This document shows positions 46,176 to 58,200 of a stretch of DNA of 64,000 bases, piece after piece (positions within the stretch are counted from its first letter, which is position 1; each line of letters opens with the position of its first letter). The notes beneath the pieces are model-generated. The model ran no database searches. It saw only the letters and a list, made by a program, of their open reading frames with translations, and had not been told where the DNA came from. The stretch is from Apoderus coryli (lineage: Eukaryota; Arthropoda; Insecta; Coleoptera; Attelabidae). The position numbers and the translations under genes are program-made. The DNA lies in contig OU452198.1 in the NCBI GenBank assembly GCA_911728435.2, positions 29,293,902-29,357,901 on the forward strand, in the 5' to 3' direction.

Positions 46176-46930
46176 TTCGGGTGACACAACTGATTTTTTT
46201 ATATACAAATCAACGATGGCGACGTTCACAAATATCATTTGCTAGTGTGCTCAAGTTTTGGCGTTATTGTTTTCAACAACAAGCTATGTTGTATTGTATT
46301 TGTAATTATGACTTAGATTTTCATTTTGCCTACTCTCAACCCAGGCACCGCGAGCTGTTTATGCAGTTCCGCGGGTTCTCATACATACATTTTGCATTGC
46401 CTAAAAAAAACGTTTTGCGGTTTCTCCACTGCATGCCAGCGGCACTTTTTGTTGTTGATAATTTTGTTTATTTTGTAGCAATTTATTATGTTGACATTAA
46501 ATAACTGCATAAATTCTAGAGATCTCATTGGCTATTACACCACCAACTTATATTAAAAGAATATAATATTACAATATATTGAATGTACTAAAATAAATTC
46601 TTCTTTCCAGAAATTAATACATTTCCCCCTTATAATGATAACTTAAGATATATAAAACACAATGCAGTAAGGGTTTCGTAAAATGTCTAACCACTGATGA
46701 TGGAGCCTGGTGCTCCGTAACATGTAATAATGGGGTTAAGTGGTAGAGCACACTCCGTGTGGACTTCCCCCTTTTTTGACAATTTTTTTGTACATTAATA
46801 TATACAATTATACATTTTTTTCTGTTTTTTTTTGTCAAAAAATAAAGGCATTATTATTAGTATATGTATAATGTCCATTTATGCCCACAATATCAAAAAT
46901 AGAAAAAAAAATTCTGAGTTGCCGTCTATA
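46176..46930. other. No gene seen; Penelope-like end motif
   Basis: 46650-46860 holds a hammerhead-like motif followed by AATAATGGGGTTAAGTGGTAGAGC and ends AAAATAAAGGCATTATTATTAG, the kind of A-rich end that a decayed retroelement leaves. The 107-codon frame 46181-46504 has no domain. Confidence 0.4.
46694..46721 (+). ncRNA. Hammerhead-like core motif (best helix II)
   Basis: CTGATGA, then TGGAGC-CTGGT-GCTCC (perfect 5-bp helix II GGAGC/GCTCC), then GTAAC in place of GAAAC, i.e. one substitution in the catalytic GAAA. The full CUGAUGA is kept. Flank ACATGTAATAATGG. Confidence 0.5.
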
Positions 46931-48642
46931 CAGGGTGAACTATCACTCAGTACAAAAATTTTAACCACATGCTCAGGAAAGCATGAAAAACCATAAAAAA
47001 ATTGTTTCGGAATTTTTAGTCGATGTTTACAAAATGGGGCAAATGCACGCTTTTCCCTGGTAAATCGGCGCCTATGACACTTATTTTTCACGATGGCATT
47101 CAACCTACGATCAGCTGTAGACATAAATTCCGCGGCGTTGCCAATTGTAGAGAGGTGAAAATGAACATTTTTGTAAATAATAATTATTATAATACCTGAT
47201 AAATAAATCCATCTTTACTACTGCAGAGGTATACACTACTTCTTCGTTTTTGCAAACAACAAACTCCTAAAACAATATTTTCGCATACTTATTGAATACA
47301 CTAAAAACACAACATATTTTTCCAAAAGCACACTAAATGCCGGCACAGTTTGTTAATATTCGCTGATGCCGGTTTATTTTAAATCTAACGAAATATTAAA
47401 CTATGATAGCCAGCTGTAGCGGCCCTCGCTTTGTCCTATAAGTAATACTTGATCAATAACAATCAATCTGGAATACTCCAAATTGTAGATAATTTCTTTA
47501 TTTTTGCAAACTTCTAAAACAATATTTTCGCATTTTGAACACACAAACACTAACTAAAGATTGCCGAAAACACACTAAAATGTAAAATGCCGGTTTAATT
47601 TACTTAAATCGTTCGTTGGAAAGAAAATGTAAACACAAACATAATAAAATATCCAAGCTTAATAACCTATAACCTCCCAAGCTTAATAACCAAATTCGAC
47701 GTTAATCATCTGTCAACCAGCAGCCTAACGTGTTGCCATGTTTATAACACACATATTATGCTTTTTATTTTGAGTTAAAATAACTTATTCAAACTCAATG
47801 TGTATTGTGTATCGAGCATCTAGCCATATTATGCTACTTTTAATCCTTGACGTCCGCATGCGCTTTGCATGTGTATACCACGTTCGCAAGTGTCAGAAAT
47901 TCCTCACAAATTTCTCAGATCAGATTGGCTGATGTGGCATAATCACCTACAACTCGCCCTCACTTGAAATTTCTTATAAAAGGAACGTAAAACCGTGAAA
48001 ATTATCATTATAGCTACGAAATAATTTGAACTGAATTTCTCACATAACTATGTTTGTTTTTACATTACATTAAAACTCGTGGGAAAATAGACTTTAGAAA
48101 TTGCACATTGCATACTTTACACATTAACCAGAATAAAATACACATATGATGAAACGGGTTTCCTACTTACACTACACAAAAATTTTGCCGGGAATATTAT
48201 AAAAATGAATATATGATGTGATGAATGGTGAATCAACCAGAGCTAACTAAGAATATGTAGCACCTATTGAATATCGCTTTTTTGGCTAAATCTGGCAAGC
48301 CTGCATTCACGAATAATTATTATCCAAGTTTTGTCACTATCGATCGAGTTTGTTATTGGAATTTGAACAATCGATATCGTACATTTTCAACCAATAAAAT
48401 GGTAATATTTTTAATATAAATACAACAATAACTAGAAACTACACTAATGTTAATAAATACCGATGATTTGATCCCATACATTGTCACTATCGTTGGCAAA
48501 GCCCAGCGGTATATCGAATGAAATATATGGATATATCTGTTAAACGAAATTATAGGCAATATACTTTATATTTTAAGGTAATATATCGTTATAATGAAGC
48601 GTAAATTGTCGATGTGACTATGGATATTTTTTTATTCCGATA

Positions 48643-48667
48643 TATCGATATTTTCATAATATCGATA
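48643..48667. promoter_or_regulatory. Two TATCGATA sites upstream of the transposase
   Basis: TATCGATA at 48643-48650 and 48660-48667, about 105-128 bp before the transposase ATG. TATCGATA is the DRE/BEAF motif of insect core promoters. That the element uses it as a promoter is inference. Confidence 0.35.
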
Positions 48668-48770
48668 TGGCGTTGTTATCTGTGTCATTTGTCATCGCGT
48701 TTTTGACGTCGAATTATTATATTAATTTATTGATTTGTGAATGTTTGAAAATTGAATTGAATTATTGAAA

Positions 48771-49380
48771 ATGCCGTATTCAAACGCGGTATTAACAGAC
48801 ATGGTAATAATATTATATGGGAAATGCAAGAAAAGAGCAAATCAGGCGACAGTGGAATACCGGAGACGTTTTCCAAATAGGAAAGACATGCCTAATCCTC
48901 GCACATTTCTAAATGTTGTAAGTACAACGTTTGCGAGATACTGGTACATTGCAAGCTCGAACAGGTGGACAAGGAGTGCAAAATAATTTAGAACATGACT
49001 ATATGCTGTACTAAATTTAATAGAGGAGGAACCCTCCATATGTACTACGCAGATTGCTAAAAGATTGGGAATATCTCAGAACAAGGAAAGTAAAATAAAA
49101 CTGACCTGTGTGTGAAATTTATTAATGATGATTAATTAAATTATTTTCTACTGAATTTGGGTCTACATGAAGGCTTCTGTTTACGAAACATAGATTGGTG
49201 ATGAACAGCAGTTACGAGTACGAATTGCAGCGGATCAAATTCGCAATAATCCTAGACTTTTTGGACGTATCCTTCAGTGATTTGGCGCATAAACAAGTGA
49301 AGTGAAGTTAAAGCTGGCCTCTTTGAACTCTTTGCTGTTGTAGTGCTTTAAAGTGCTAGTGTTATTATAATTTGTGTGTT
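48771..49380 (+). pseudogene. DUF4817-type transposase relic
   Basis: ATG at 48771, MPYSNAVLTDMVIILYGKC then RANQATVEYRRRFPNRKDMP and NPRTFLNVV: the N-terminal DUF4817 pattern (MP.TN.E..DM..IYGE...N...A...Y..RFPNR..P...TF). Next, in another frame, EEEPSICTTQIAKRLGISQN (HTH). After a gap GDEQQLRVRIAADQIRNNPR (49203 on) and, shifted again, AGLFELFAVVVL match the C-terminal tail. The catalytic DDE domain is missing between 49080 and 49200, so this is an internally deleted relic. Confidence 0.6.
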
Positions 49381-49790
49381 TTTTGTTACCCTTTGGGGTT
49401 TTCCTGACGGAGGGGCTTCCACCTTGTCGTGGTCGTCGCGCTGAATACCTCAGATAAAAAAAGAAGAGTGGACGAGGAAAACCAAGTGGTCCCCTGGAAG
49501 TTTTAAAACCATTCTATGGCATGTTAGACATATCCGAAAGGTAGGTGCTAACATAATATTTAATATTTCGCATGATTGAAGTCACATAATCATCTACATT
49601 TTGTAAATATTTTTTTTACTTTAAATGCACGGTAAATCGATACACTTGGCAACATGGCGCTGTATCATAACGTTTAATCTAATGTCTAATGTAAACTTCA
49701 GTTGGGCAGGCGGTCATAGGCGTCGTAAAAAGAGAGTTTAATATGATTTACAAAAAAATTATTTTCAGCCTTAATAAAAATATTAGAAAT

Positions 49791-50662
49791 TTTTTGAAAG
49801 GCGTTTCTGTTAAATCGTATTTTTCTCTACCTCCAGTTGAAATTTTTGTACTGAGTGATAGTTCACCCTGTATACATACATAATATTCTTGACACACTGA
49901 ATATAAACTTTTTTGTATCCACAGTATATTACCACCAGAGAAAATACTACGTACACTATTTTCGAAACAAATTACATGTTTCTATAATAACCTGGTATTC
50001 GCGTTCTAATTTTATAAAAGTATCCAATTTTGAACGAATATACTTAAAATATACATATTATTCCTTACTTTATGTACACACTGTATAACAAATAACATGC
50101 TAAAATAAAATTGTTACCCAAATAATTTAGTAGAAGTACTAACAAAAAGCAGTACTTAGCAAAATTAAATTATTTGCAAAATATGTCAAATAAATTCCAA
50201 TCCCTATTTAAAGGTCATAATTTACCTTTTTGAAAGGCGTTTCTGTTAAATCGTATTTTTCTCTACCTCCAGTTAAAATTTTTGAACTGAGTGATAGTTC
50301 ACCCTGTATACATACATAATATTCTTGACACACTGAATATAAACTTTTTTGTTTCCACAGTATATTACCACCAGAGAAAATACTACGTACACTATTTTCG
50401 AAACAAATTACATGTTTCTATAATAACCTGGTATTCGCGTTCTAATTTTATAAAAGTATCAAATTTTGAACGAATATACTTAAAATATACATATTATTCC
50501 TTACTTTATGTACACACTGTATAACAAATAACATGCTAAAATAAAATTGTTACCCAAATAATTTAGTAGAAGTAATAACAAAAAGCAGTACTTAGCAAAA
50601 TTAAATTGTTTGCAAAATATGTCAAATAAATTCCAATCCCTATTTAAAGGTCATAATTTACC
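49791..50662. repeat. Exact-length tandem duplication, 2 x 436 bp
   Basis: 49791-50226 and 50227-50662 align without indels, differing at a few bases (e.g. AGTTGAAATTTTTGTAC vs AGTTAAAATTTTTGAAC). The unit carries the right terminal ~80 bp of the TIR element plus ~355 bp of flank, so the duplication followed the insertion. Both units encode the same 77-codon frame, which looks fortuitous. Confidence 0.95.
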
Positions 50663-50997
50663 TTTTCTTCTATAAAGCCCTTGACTTATTCCATAACTAA
50701 TTTAATGTTTGTTCAGTTCTGATAAATAGTGATTTATAATATGTCTTTATTAATAAAATGAACTAATTATATAATGTATTAGTATATTGTGCAACGAACA
50801 TGAAATGACATATATTTCCTACCAGAATGATCGTTTGCGAGTTCTTCAAATCATACGAGTCGGAAATGGTCATTTCATGCGAGTTTCACGCAATACTTTT
50901 TTTACTTACAACTGGTTTAATAGACCGAATGCTTCAACCGTGTGCACAGTATAACTTTTAGGAAAATAATTGTTTTTCGAAACTTATCTATTCTCGT
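50663..50997. other. No gene seen
   Basis: AT-rich spacer after the duplication. Confidence 0.4.
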
Positions 50998-51354
50998 TTA
51001 GCCTAAATATGATGAGTTAAAAGTATTAAATTGATTAGGTGGTGTAAAACTATATTCGCTATCACTATCACTGTTTTTCTTGATATAAATAGCTTTGAAA
51101 CCTTTGAAATTAGCCCAATAATTTAAACTTTCAATTTGGTTTGTCTGTATTGTGGCCGTTGCTATGGCGCACCTACAACAGTAAATGGTGGTGATTGAGT
51201 GTGTCAATTTTGTAACCAAATTTGCGGCTCGAGGATCGGTCTGTTTAGCCATCTTAGGGTTCACAACAGAAATCCCTGAGTTGGAGTAATTCATACTCGT
51301 TAGCGAGTGAATGCTGATGATGGTGATCACAGGGTAGGGAGCAATATTAACCAA
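50998..51354 (-). CDS. Unassigned ORF, 118 codons
   Basis: Minus frame with MAKQTDPRAANLVTKLTHS, a Cys pair in TIYCCRCAIA, and a polar C-terminus NSDSDSEYSFTPPNQFN. No family recognised. It begins exactly at the inner end of a TIR-element fragment (51354), so the upstream part may be of element origin; a start at the internal MAKQ is plausible. Composition (Ser/Asp-rich tail) is less AT-driven than most ORFs here. Confidence 0.3.
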   Translation of the reverse strand: MVNIAPYPVITIISIHSLTSMNYSNSGISVVNPKMAKQTDPRAANLVTKLTHSITTIYCCRCAIATATIQTNQIESLNYWANFKGFKAIYIKKNSDSDSEYSFTPPNQFNTFNSSYLG

Positions 51355-51578
51355 AAACTAATGGGTTCATCCTACGATTCCCCCAAACTCATATACCAAA
51401 ATTAAGCTCACTTGGTTTGTAGCATTTCGACCCTATCGTGAAAGAATACACACAGACGGACAGACAGACTTTCATCTGGAAATGGTCTTAGTCGTCTCAG
51501 GGGACGTGAAAATGGTTACATTCGTCTTTATCTCATTTTTTTAGCGCGTTTGCAGTATCATTCCCTGAGTCGGGAAAG
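51354..51578 (-). mobile_element. TIR element family, fragment (copy C)
   Basis: Shares ACTAATGGGTTCATCCTA, CTCATATACCAAAATTA, CACACAGACGGACAGACAG and TTTTTTTAGCGCGTTTGCAGTAT with copy A, and ends in CATTCCCTGAGTCGGGAAAGT, the same hairpin-type end with a larger loop. It lacks the tRNA-like half. Confidence 0.65.
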
Positions 51579-51589
51579 TAAAATACAAT

Positions 51590-51935
51590 TTAGGCGCTTC
51601 AAAGGTATTTTATAAAATTGTAACAGGAGGAACGTAAACAGCAATCGTTTGTATGGGTGTTTCAAGATAAGCCTAATCCAACAAAAGTAAGTCGCGATCG
51701 AAAAACAAATGGTCCTCGTTTTTTTCAGAAAAACTGTACCTTTAAAGGAACGTAAGACGGTCAGTTTTGATTGGTACACATCACTATATTTGGGAAGTCT
51801 TTGGTCAAATAAGAAAAACAATCAGGTGTTGGATTATCCTTTATCAATACCATGCTAGCACTGCCATATCCCATCACACAATTTGAATGCTCAAAAAGTC
51901 GAAGCGATGAGACATTCGCAGGAAAAAATTAAAAA
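51590..51935 (+). pseudogene. mariner transposase fragment
   Basis: QQSFVWVFQDKPNPTKVSRDR, then TNGPRFFQKNC, then shifted PLKERKTVSFDWYTSLYLGSL and later HCHIPSHNLNAQKVEAMRH. The order WVFQDE.NPTKV, ..FFGK.G., PLE.RRTV..EWYT..CL, HHDNAS.HTS.. is that of mariner DD34D transposases. Stops and frameshifts throughout; distinct from the relic at 12780-13700. Confidence 0.65.
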
Positions 51936-52290
51936 TCACTGTATTTTCATTACTAGATCCAAAATATAACTAGTGACCCTCGTATGTATCTGCACTTATC
52001 TTTTGAGATACGATTAACAAAACATTATTTATCTTTTCTAAATATTTTTAAATGCTGGTGGTCTACCCGCAACGTTAACGAAGTGAATATACTATGCACT
52101 GTTGTTTACCCAACCGTATGCTATACCTTAAAGTTAACAAGGGTTTAATTATTATGTTCCAGAACCATTGAAGAAGGTATTATGTAAGATTCTGGAGATT
52201 AAAATAGTATTACATCGCAAAATAGTAATTTAATAATATATTGAGCATAAATATGTGATAGATTTTTAATATTTACGGACAATTATTAAA
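51936..52290. other. No gene seen
   Basis: AT-rich spacer. Confidence 0.4.
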
Positions 52291-52299
52291 AAAAATGTT

Positions 52300-52640
52300 T
52301 GGATGTTTCAGAATACTGTTCTAAGGAATGAGGAATGTAAAATACTGAAAGTATGGCCAACAAAAAACCGCAATGCTGTATACCAAGCCGTACTTGATGT
52401 GGATGCAGAGACGAATGTGTTGTTTATGATGCGGTTGAACTAAAAATTTGTTTTAAATGTTGTGGTGTAAATCATATTGCTAAATATTGTAAGAATAACA
52501 TTATTCGATGTATTAAATGCTCTTTGAACCATAAGGTTTCCGAATGTACCTCTGACGTACTAAAATGTGTAAACTGTCCTAATGCTAAATTTGTTGATTG
52601 CAATCATGCTGTTTGGGATACCGGGAATTGTCAGACTTGA
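52300..52640 (+). pseudogene. LINE ORF1 (zinc-knuckle nucleocapsid) C-terminus
   Basis: LKVWPTKNRNAVYQAVLDVD in one frame, then VYDAVELKICFKCCGVNHIA (first knuckle, C-x2-C-x4-H-x4-C), CIKCSLNHKVSEC (second) and CVNCPNAKFVDCNHAVWDT.NC (third, wider spacing), stop at 52640. Jockey-type ORF1 proteins have an RNA-binding region followed by three CCHC motifs. One frameshift at about 52440. Confidence 0.75.
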
Positions 52641-52680
52641 TGAGCACAAGCGTGCATTTTTGCCATCAGTATAGCAACCA

Positions 52681-54986
52681 ATGACTGGTGCGGCCGGTGT
52701 CGGTCCACCTCTTGGCAACTTTTCTGCATTAAATTCCAACAAAGGCGAATCAATTGATATTTACTATCAAAATGTACGGGCATTACGAACAAAGACAGAC
52801 ACTGTATATAATTCTACTCTAGCAATGCACTATGACATAATAGTGTTCAGTGAGACTTGGTTGGACGACTCCATCTTTGATAAAGAATTATTTAACCATA
52901 CATTTCAGATGTTTAGGGCTGATCGCGATTTGTCTTCTACCCGTTTGCGTAGAGGAGGAGGTGTACTTTTTGCTGTCTCAGATAGATGTGTGGTGAGTTT
53001 AAGTTTCGTGCTTCTGTTCCCGAGATTTATTCATTGCTGATCAGGGTTGGATTTAGTGGTGTAACTCTTTACATCATAGTTGTCTACATTCCCCCTGGCC
53101 TTCCTATCTTGGCTTATGAACTTTTCTTTGATGACCTTGTAAACTCTGAACATCTCCTAAATAATCACAAACTTATAATACTGGGTGACTTTAACATACC
53201 TTCATTTATTGAATTTTACAACAGTAACACAATAAATACCTATATTTCAGCACTTAACAATGTGTGTCAATTCCTAGATGTAAAAAAATTTAGTCATGTT
53301 TTAAATGGTAATGGAAGGTTGCTTGATCTTGTTCTGGGAGATTCAATCTCAGTGTGTCATGTTCCGAATATCCTGTGGTACATGTGGCCCTCAACATCCT
53401 CCGCTTGATATTACCTTTTCTTTGACATCTTGCTCAGAGCAGATGAGTTCAGACAGTCTTAAGCCATCATTCAATTTTAAAAAAGCCAATTTCATTTCCC
53501 TGTATAATTTTATGCTAACAGTAGACTTCTCATCCTTGGATAACTGTGACAATGTGAACGATGCTTGTGACTTGTTTTATTCTACACTCAATAACATCGG
53601 TCAGCGAGGAGGATGTTCTTGGGGCGCTTTCATCCTTGAAGTCTCGACTCACAAGTGGTCCTCACGGCATTCCTTCATTTTTTGTTAGGGATTGTGCTGC
53701 TAAGCGATTGTCTGTCATATTTAACCTTTCATTAGAGAATGGTGAGTTCCCGGTCATTTGGAAGCTGTCGAGGATGAGTCCGATTTATAAAAAGGATGAC
53801 AGGACACGCATTGAGAATTACCGGCCTATCTCCATACCGTCCAATTTTGCCAACTCCTTTGAAGTGGTTTAACATAAAATAATGTTTGAGCATGTGAAGC
53901 GCATTATCTCCACTTTTCAACATGAATTCTTTCCTGGGTGATCTACGTCTACCAACCTTGCTGTCTTATCTCAATACGTTGCTGAAAAGTTGGATAGGGG
54001 TGGTCAAGTCGATGTCATATATACAGACTTTTCTAATGCTTTTGACAGTAAGTTGGTTGGTTTTGGGTTTTCTTCGGGTCTCTTATCGTTCTTTGCCTCA
54101 TATTTCGAGAACAGCATGCAGTATGTTGAATATCGCGGGTTTAGATCTGTTAATGTCCGGGCAACCTCTGGTGTTCCGCAGGGGTCAGTGTTGGGCCCAC
54201 TTTTATTTATGTGTTTTATAAATGATATCACATGTGGACTCAAGTGTGAATCGTTATTGTTTGCCGATTATTTTAAAATTTACTCCTGTATTACCTCTGA
54301 CATGGACTGCTTGGACTTACAGAGTGACTTGAATGGATTATATCAGTGGTGCAGTCAAAACAGACTTCACTTAAATTTAAGTAAATGTTGTTCAGTAACT
54401 TATTCACGCCAATTGAACCCAATTAATTTTATTTATAGCGTTATCTCTCAGGTTCTTGTGACGTGTTCTGGGGCGTATGGTTTGATGAGAAGCTCAGTTT
54501 CACGAGGCATGTTACTGAAATTATTGCGGCTTTTCACAAGAGTTTGGGTTTCATAATGCGAAACTCTAGTTACTTCCATTCTTCTTACTTACTTTTTAAT
54601 TCGTTTGTTAGATCGCGGCTGGAGTACGCCTCAGTGGTGTGCAATCCAGGTTACGCTATTCATTCGAATAGTTTAGAGAAGATCCAACGTAGATTTGCGA
54701 AGTACTTGTGGTTTAAATGTGATACGGTAACCCATACGTATTTATTTTCAAACTCTTAAATGGAATGATTGACTGCTCAGAGTTGCTTTCTCTAATGCCT
54801 TTTCGTACACCAAGCTCACGAACAAGTACCATCGGACCTAACGTCTATTTGCCGGTCACGCGGACGAATTTGTTGCTATTTTCGCCGCTATTTGAGATGT
54901 GTCGTGTTTGTGATTCGGTCTCAGGTGAGATTCACATATTTTGTACAAAGATTTCTCAGATAAAGAGAGTGTTTTTTGAACAATGA
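52681..54986 (+). pseudogene. LINE ORF2 (endonuclease and RT)
   Basis: IDIYYQNVRALRTKTD and FSETWLDDSI (APE endonuclease start), LIILGDFNIPSF (53165-53200; GDFN catalytic motif), RT at ENYRPISIPSNFANSFEVV, FSNAFDSKL, SGVPQGSVLGPLLF and LLFADYFKIYS, where the YADD box reads FADY. So the second catalytic Asp pair is broken (D to Y). C-terminus SRLEYASVVCNPGY, KIQRRFAKYLWFKC. Interrupted by six frame changes; dead. Confidence 0.85.
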
Positions 54987-55245
54987 TATTTGGTATCTTT
55001 CGGAAACGTTTGAATACGTATATTAGTATTGTATTGTTTTATTATTAAAATTTAAATACTATGTTTATTCTCTAACCTATTGTTATTTGTATCTATTGTG
55101 ATATGTGTTCTATTTCATGTTATATCTTAACATTTTATTTATGTATTATGTATAGTGTGTAATTTCAATATTTATTATTGTTTCTGCCCTTTAATTGGAT
55201 ATATTCTGTCAGGGCAGTTGTATCTTAAATAAATAAATATTGGCG

Positions 55246-58200
55246 GTATCAACAATTACGTTTTATAATATTTCTAAAGCAAATTAATAAAATACATAAA
55301 ACTTAAGATTTTAGTTTGTTTTGACTTTTTAAATGTACTTAATTGTCTATTTAATCGAAACTACCAGAAAAAACTTTGGGGTACCCCACTTAGTCTTTAA
55401 CGTAAGTTTCTCGAGTCGGTCTCTGCCAAAAGAATGTGTGTCCATAGATATAAGATACATAATTTTTTCATACAACCGTGGCAGAACGTGACATTTTCCA
55501 CCCTCTTTTAGGAAGGAAAGTAGTCATTTTGCTCCCTATGGAGGAAAATCAATTATTTTCTTCCCTATCCTAAAATAAAATTTAGTTCGTTGGAATGGGT
55601 GGCATAAGATCACAATAAGCCCATGGGCTGCAGTGAAACCAGGAATCTTTCCAAAAAAAATTGTTGATGATAGGGCTTGTTTCTGGTAATCTGACTTCAA
55701 GCGTTTAATTTGCAGTTATAAAAGCAGTGCATGTGCTTTTCCGTATAAAAGCCAGCAGCGAAGACGGTGCTAATTTCTCTTTGAAATTCCATTGCATGAT
55801 TCCATTGAAGTTGAATATCCAAATTTTGGGCTGTTGCAGACTTCTTGAAGCGAGTAAGGTCTTATTTGCATCCTGTCTATTTTGCAAAACCCCATATGTA
55901 GGTCTTTGAGATAAGAACTGATAGGTGCTCTAGGTAGAATGTCAAATGATTCTGAGGGGTTACGGTGTCATATGCGATGCATCCGTCACCAATACTTGAT
56001 CTATATGAATCAATATAAATGAAGGGGGAGATTTGCAGCGTCTAAGAATGGTTCATAGTTTTTCATTAATTAATAATAATTCACATTTTTAAGAAAATTG
56101 AGAGATTTTGTACATTTTATTTAAGACTTAAATTATGTATTATAAAACTCGAGTTTCCATTATTCTTCTTAATTTATTTCTTTACTAAATGCAACAGACA
56201 AATTAAATTTAGCTATGACAACGTTGGGCGCTGAAGGGAAAAACTAAGATCCAATATACTCGTACCTTCACACAGGCAATAAGTAATGCGAATGAGAAAA
56301 AGCGAAATGCGGTGAATATCTGGAGATGAATAATAGTATAGGATGATAGAGCACGCAGGAGGATTTGTTCCCTTTTACAGATTGTTTTGTAAAATGTCAA
56401 GAAGAACTCGGATTTCCACTCACTTTTACAACCTAATAAAAATCATAAAACTTTTAAATCTAAACTTCTAGAGGAATTTTGCTTTTAGAAAAAAGAGTCT
56501 CCTGAGTTTTTTATATGTGTATGCCAGATAATAAATTAATTAAATAAAAGTGAATTAGACTTGATCCATATATTAATATACAATAACCAAACTTAAATTT
56601 GCATAGTTTTATAGAACTTATGTAACGGTTGTCTTTTAAATAGTTACATGAAGTGAATAAAAGTTTCGAGTTTTATTCCCTTCATATAATAGATTCATTC
56701 CAGTATTGATGATTTCTTGAAATTTTAAATAGTTATTTCAACTTTGCAGATACATTCTATAACCAAATATTGTTTGTCACAAATTTGCTCTCGTAGGTAT
56801 CCCAATTCTGTCTTGGTGGATAGGCTCACATTTCTCTGAAATCGGTCTCTCAAAAAATATGAGACTCTCTTTAGCCATTCGCCTAAAATGGCATTTTCGA
56901 AAGATTTGCAGGGCCAATATATTATTTTTAACTATTAACATTACAGGGTGATATTTCAAACGCAAAATTTTCGGAAAAAGATCCGGAGACAATTTTTATT
57001 TTCAAAATGCATTTTTTTTTTTCATGTAAGTATCTGATCACCACTTTCAACTCCAACCTATAGGGGTAACAATCCTAACAGTTTTTTAATGTGGAGAGAA
57101 TTCATTGCTCTAGCCGACGACGTATTTATATTTTGAATTCGTGTATGAGTTTCAAGTTTTATGATAACATTAGATAGGAAATGGTAGTACATAATATATA
57201 TTTGTTCGGTGATACGATGATGATAAGCATAAAGTGTTCCAACTACAAAGCAAGATAATAGAATTCAACACGACTCCTGCTAAGCCATTTGAGAAAGCGG
57301 AAATTGAATGACCTATGCATTTCTTCCAGACAAAGCGTAGCATTTACCACTGTTTTGCGAATTTACCCAATTTCCAATAATTATGTGGCGAAAATATGTT
57401 CATTTTAATATTTAGCTTTGTGAAAATTTTGGTCAAGTATTGATCATCTTTTTTCTTGAAATTTAAGTACTTACTATTTCAGTGATAATTATAAGTAAGT
57501 AATTTATATTGTAAATTGAATTTATTTTTAGAACAGGGAAATTGCACTTTTTTCCAGTTTTTTTAACAAAGGAGATATTGAAATAGTTATGTGGAATATC
57601 TGTAAAACAATTTGCTCCGGAAACAGAATTATTCAACAGAGTTTTGCGAGCTTATTTTAATGAGGGTGCCAGGAACTAATTACTTTTTTGATATTATTTG
57701 TACTGGTGAAAGGAAATTTATGAAAAATGGCATAATTCCCCCCATGGAACGACTAAAATTGAAGATTTTCCTGAGGTTTAGATTTCATCACAATGTTTGA
57801 TTTACTTTAAGGCGTTGTACTGGGTCCTCTGTTTACAAAAAAATAATGCATAAAATAACGTTTTCTGTTTTGGTAAGACAAATATTCCCATGCAACCTAA
57901 ACTATAAAAATATATTTTATTATATTAATAGTATTTTCTATCGGTTTTAAAACAGATTTAGTGATGTTTGTTTCATTCGTAAACGTATCAAACGTTCTTT
58001 ATATCACTTTATCACACCCCCATTTAAACCATCTTAATAAAAATCTAAAGTGTTATTTATTATCTTTATTGTCGTTTAACTTAAGCGGCTTTAAAATTCT
58101 GGACATAATATAGTCATTACTATTGGTTTCGTGGATATCTTAGCGATCTGACATGACAGTCCTAATTTTTTAATAACTTTTCGATTTTCACTTTTTCCAA

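Larger units (their letters stand above)
46931..49870 (+). mobile_element. TIR element (2.94 kb) with DUF4817-type transposase relic
   Basis: Ends are CAGGGTGAACTATCACTCAG and its inverse at 49850-49870, continuing on the left into TACAAAAATTTTAAC and on the right from GTTGAAATTTTTGTA, so TIRs of about 35 bp. TA flanks each end (46929-46930 TA; 49871-49872 TA), as for Tc1/mariner-type insertion. The transposase relic lies in the middle; the outer ~1.8 kb on the left is non-coding and AT-rich. Its right end was later duplicated (see 49791-50662). Confidence 0.65.
52291..55245 (+). mobile_element. Nearly complete but decayed LINE (Jockey-like)
   Basis: ORF1 C-terminus (52300-52640), then ORF2 with endonuclease (52681-53408), linker, RT (53561-54556) and C-terminus (54463-54986), then a 3' UTR ending CTTAAATAAATAAATATTGG at ~55245. 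Frame shifts occur at about 52990, 53400, 53640, 53880, 54440 and 54760. The 5' end is lost near 52290. It is the most complete LINE in the window by domain count. Confidence 0.9.

Noticed and set aside
46181..46504. 107-codon ORF
   Set aside because: No domain; composition like other chance frames; starts at the right end of the TIR element.
49855..50524. Two identical 77-codon ORFs
   Set aside because: Same sequence counted twice through the 436 bp duplication; it straddles the TIR end and flank.
57612..57800. 62-codon ORF
   Set aside because: No domain, no context; chance frame.
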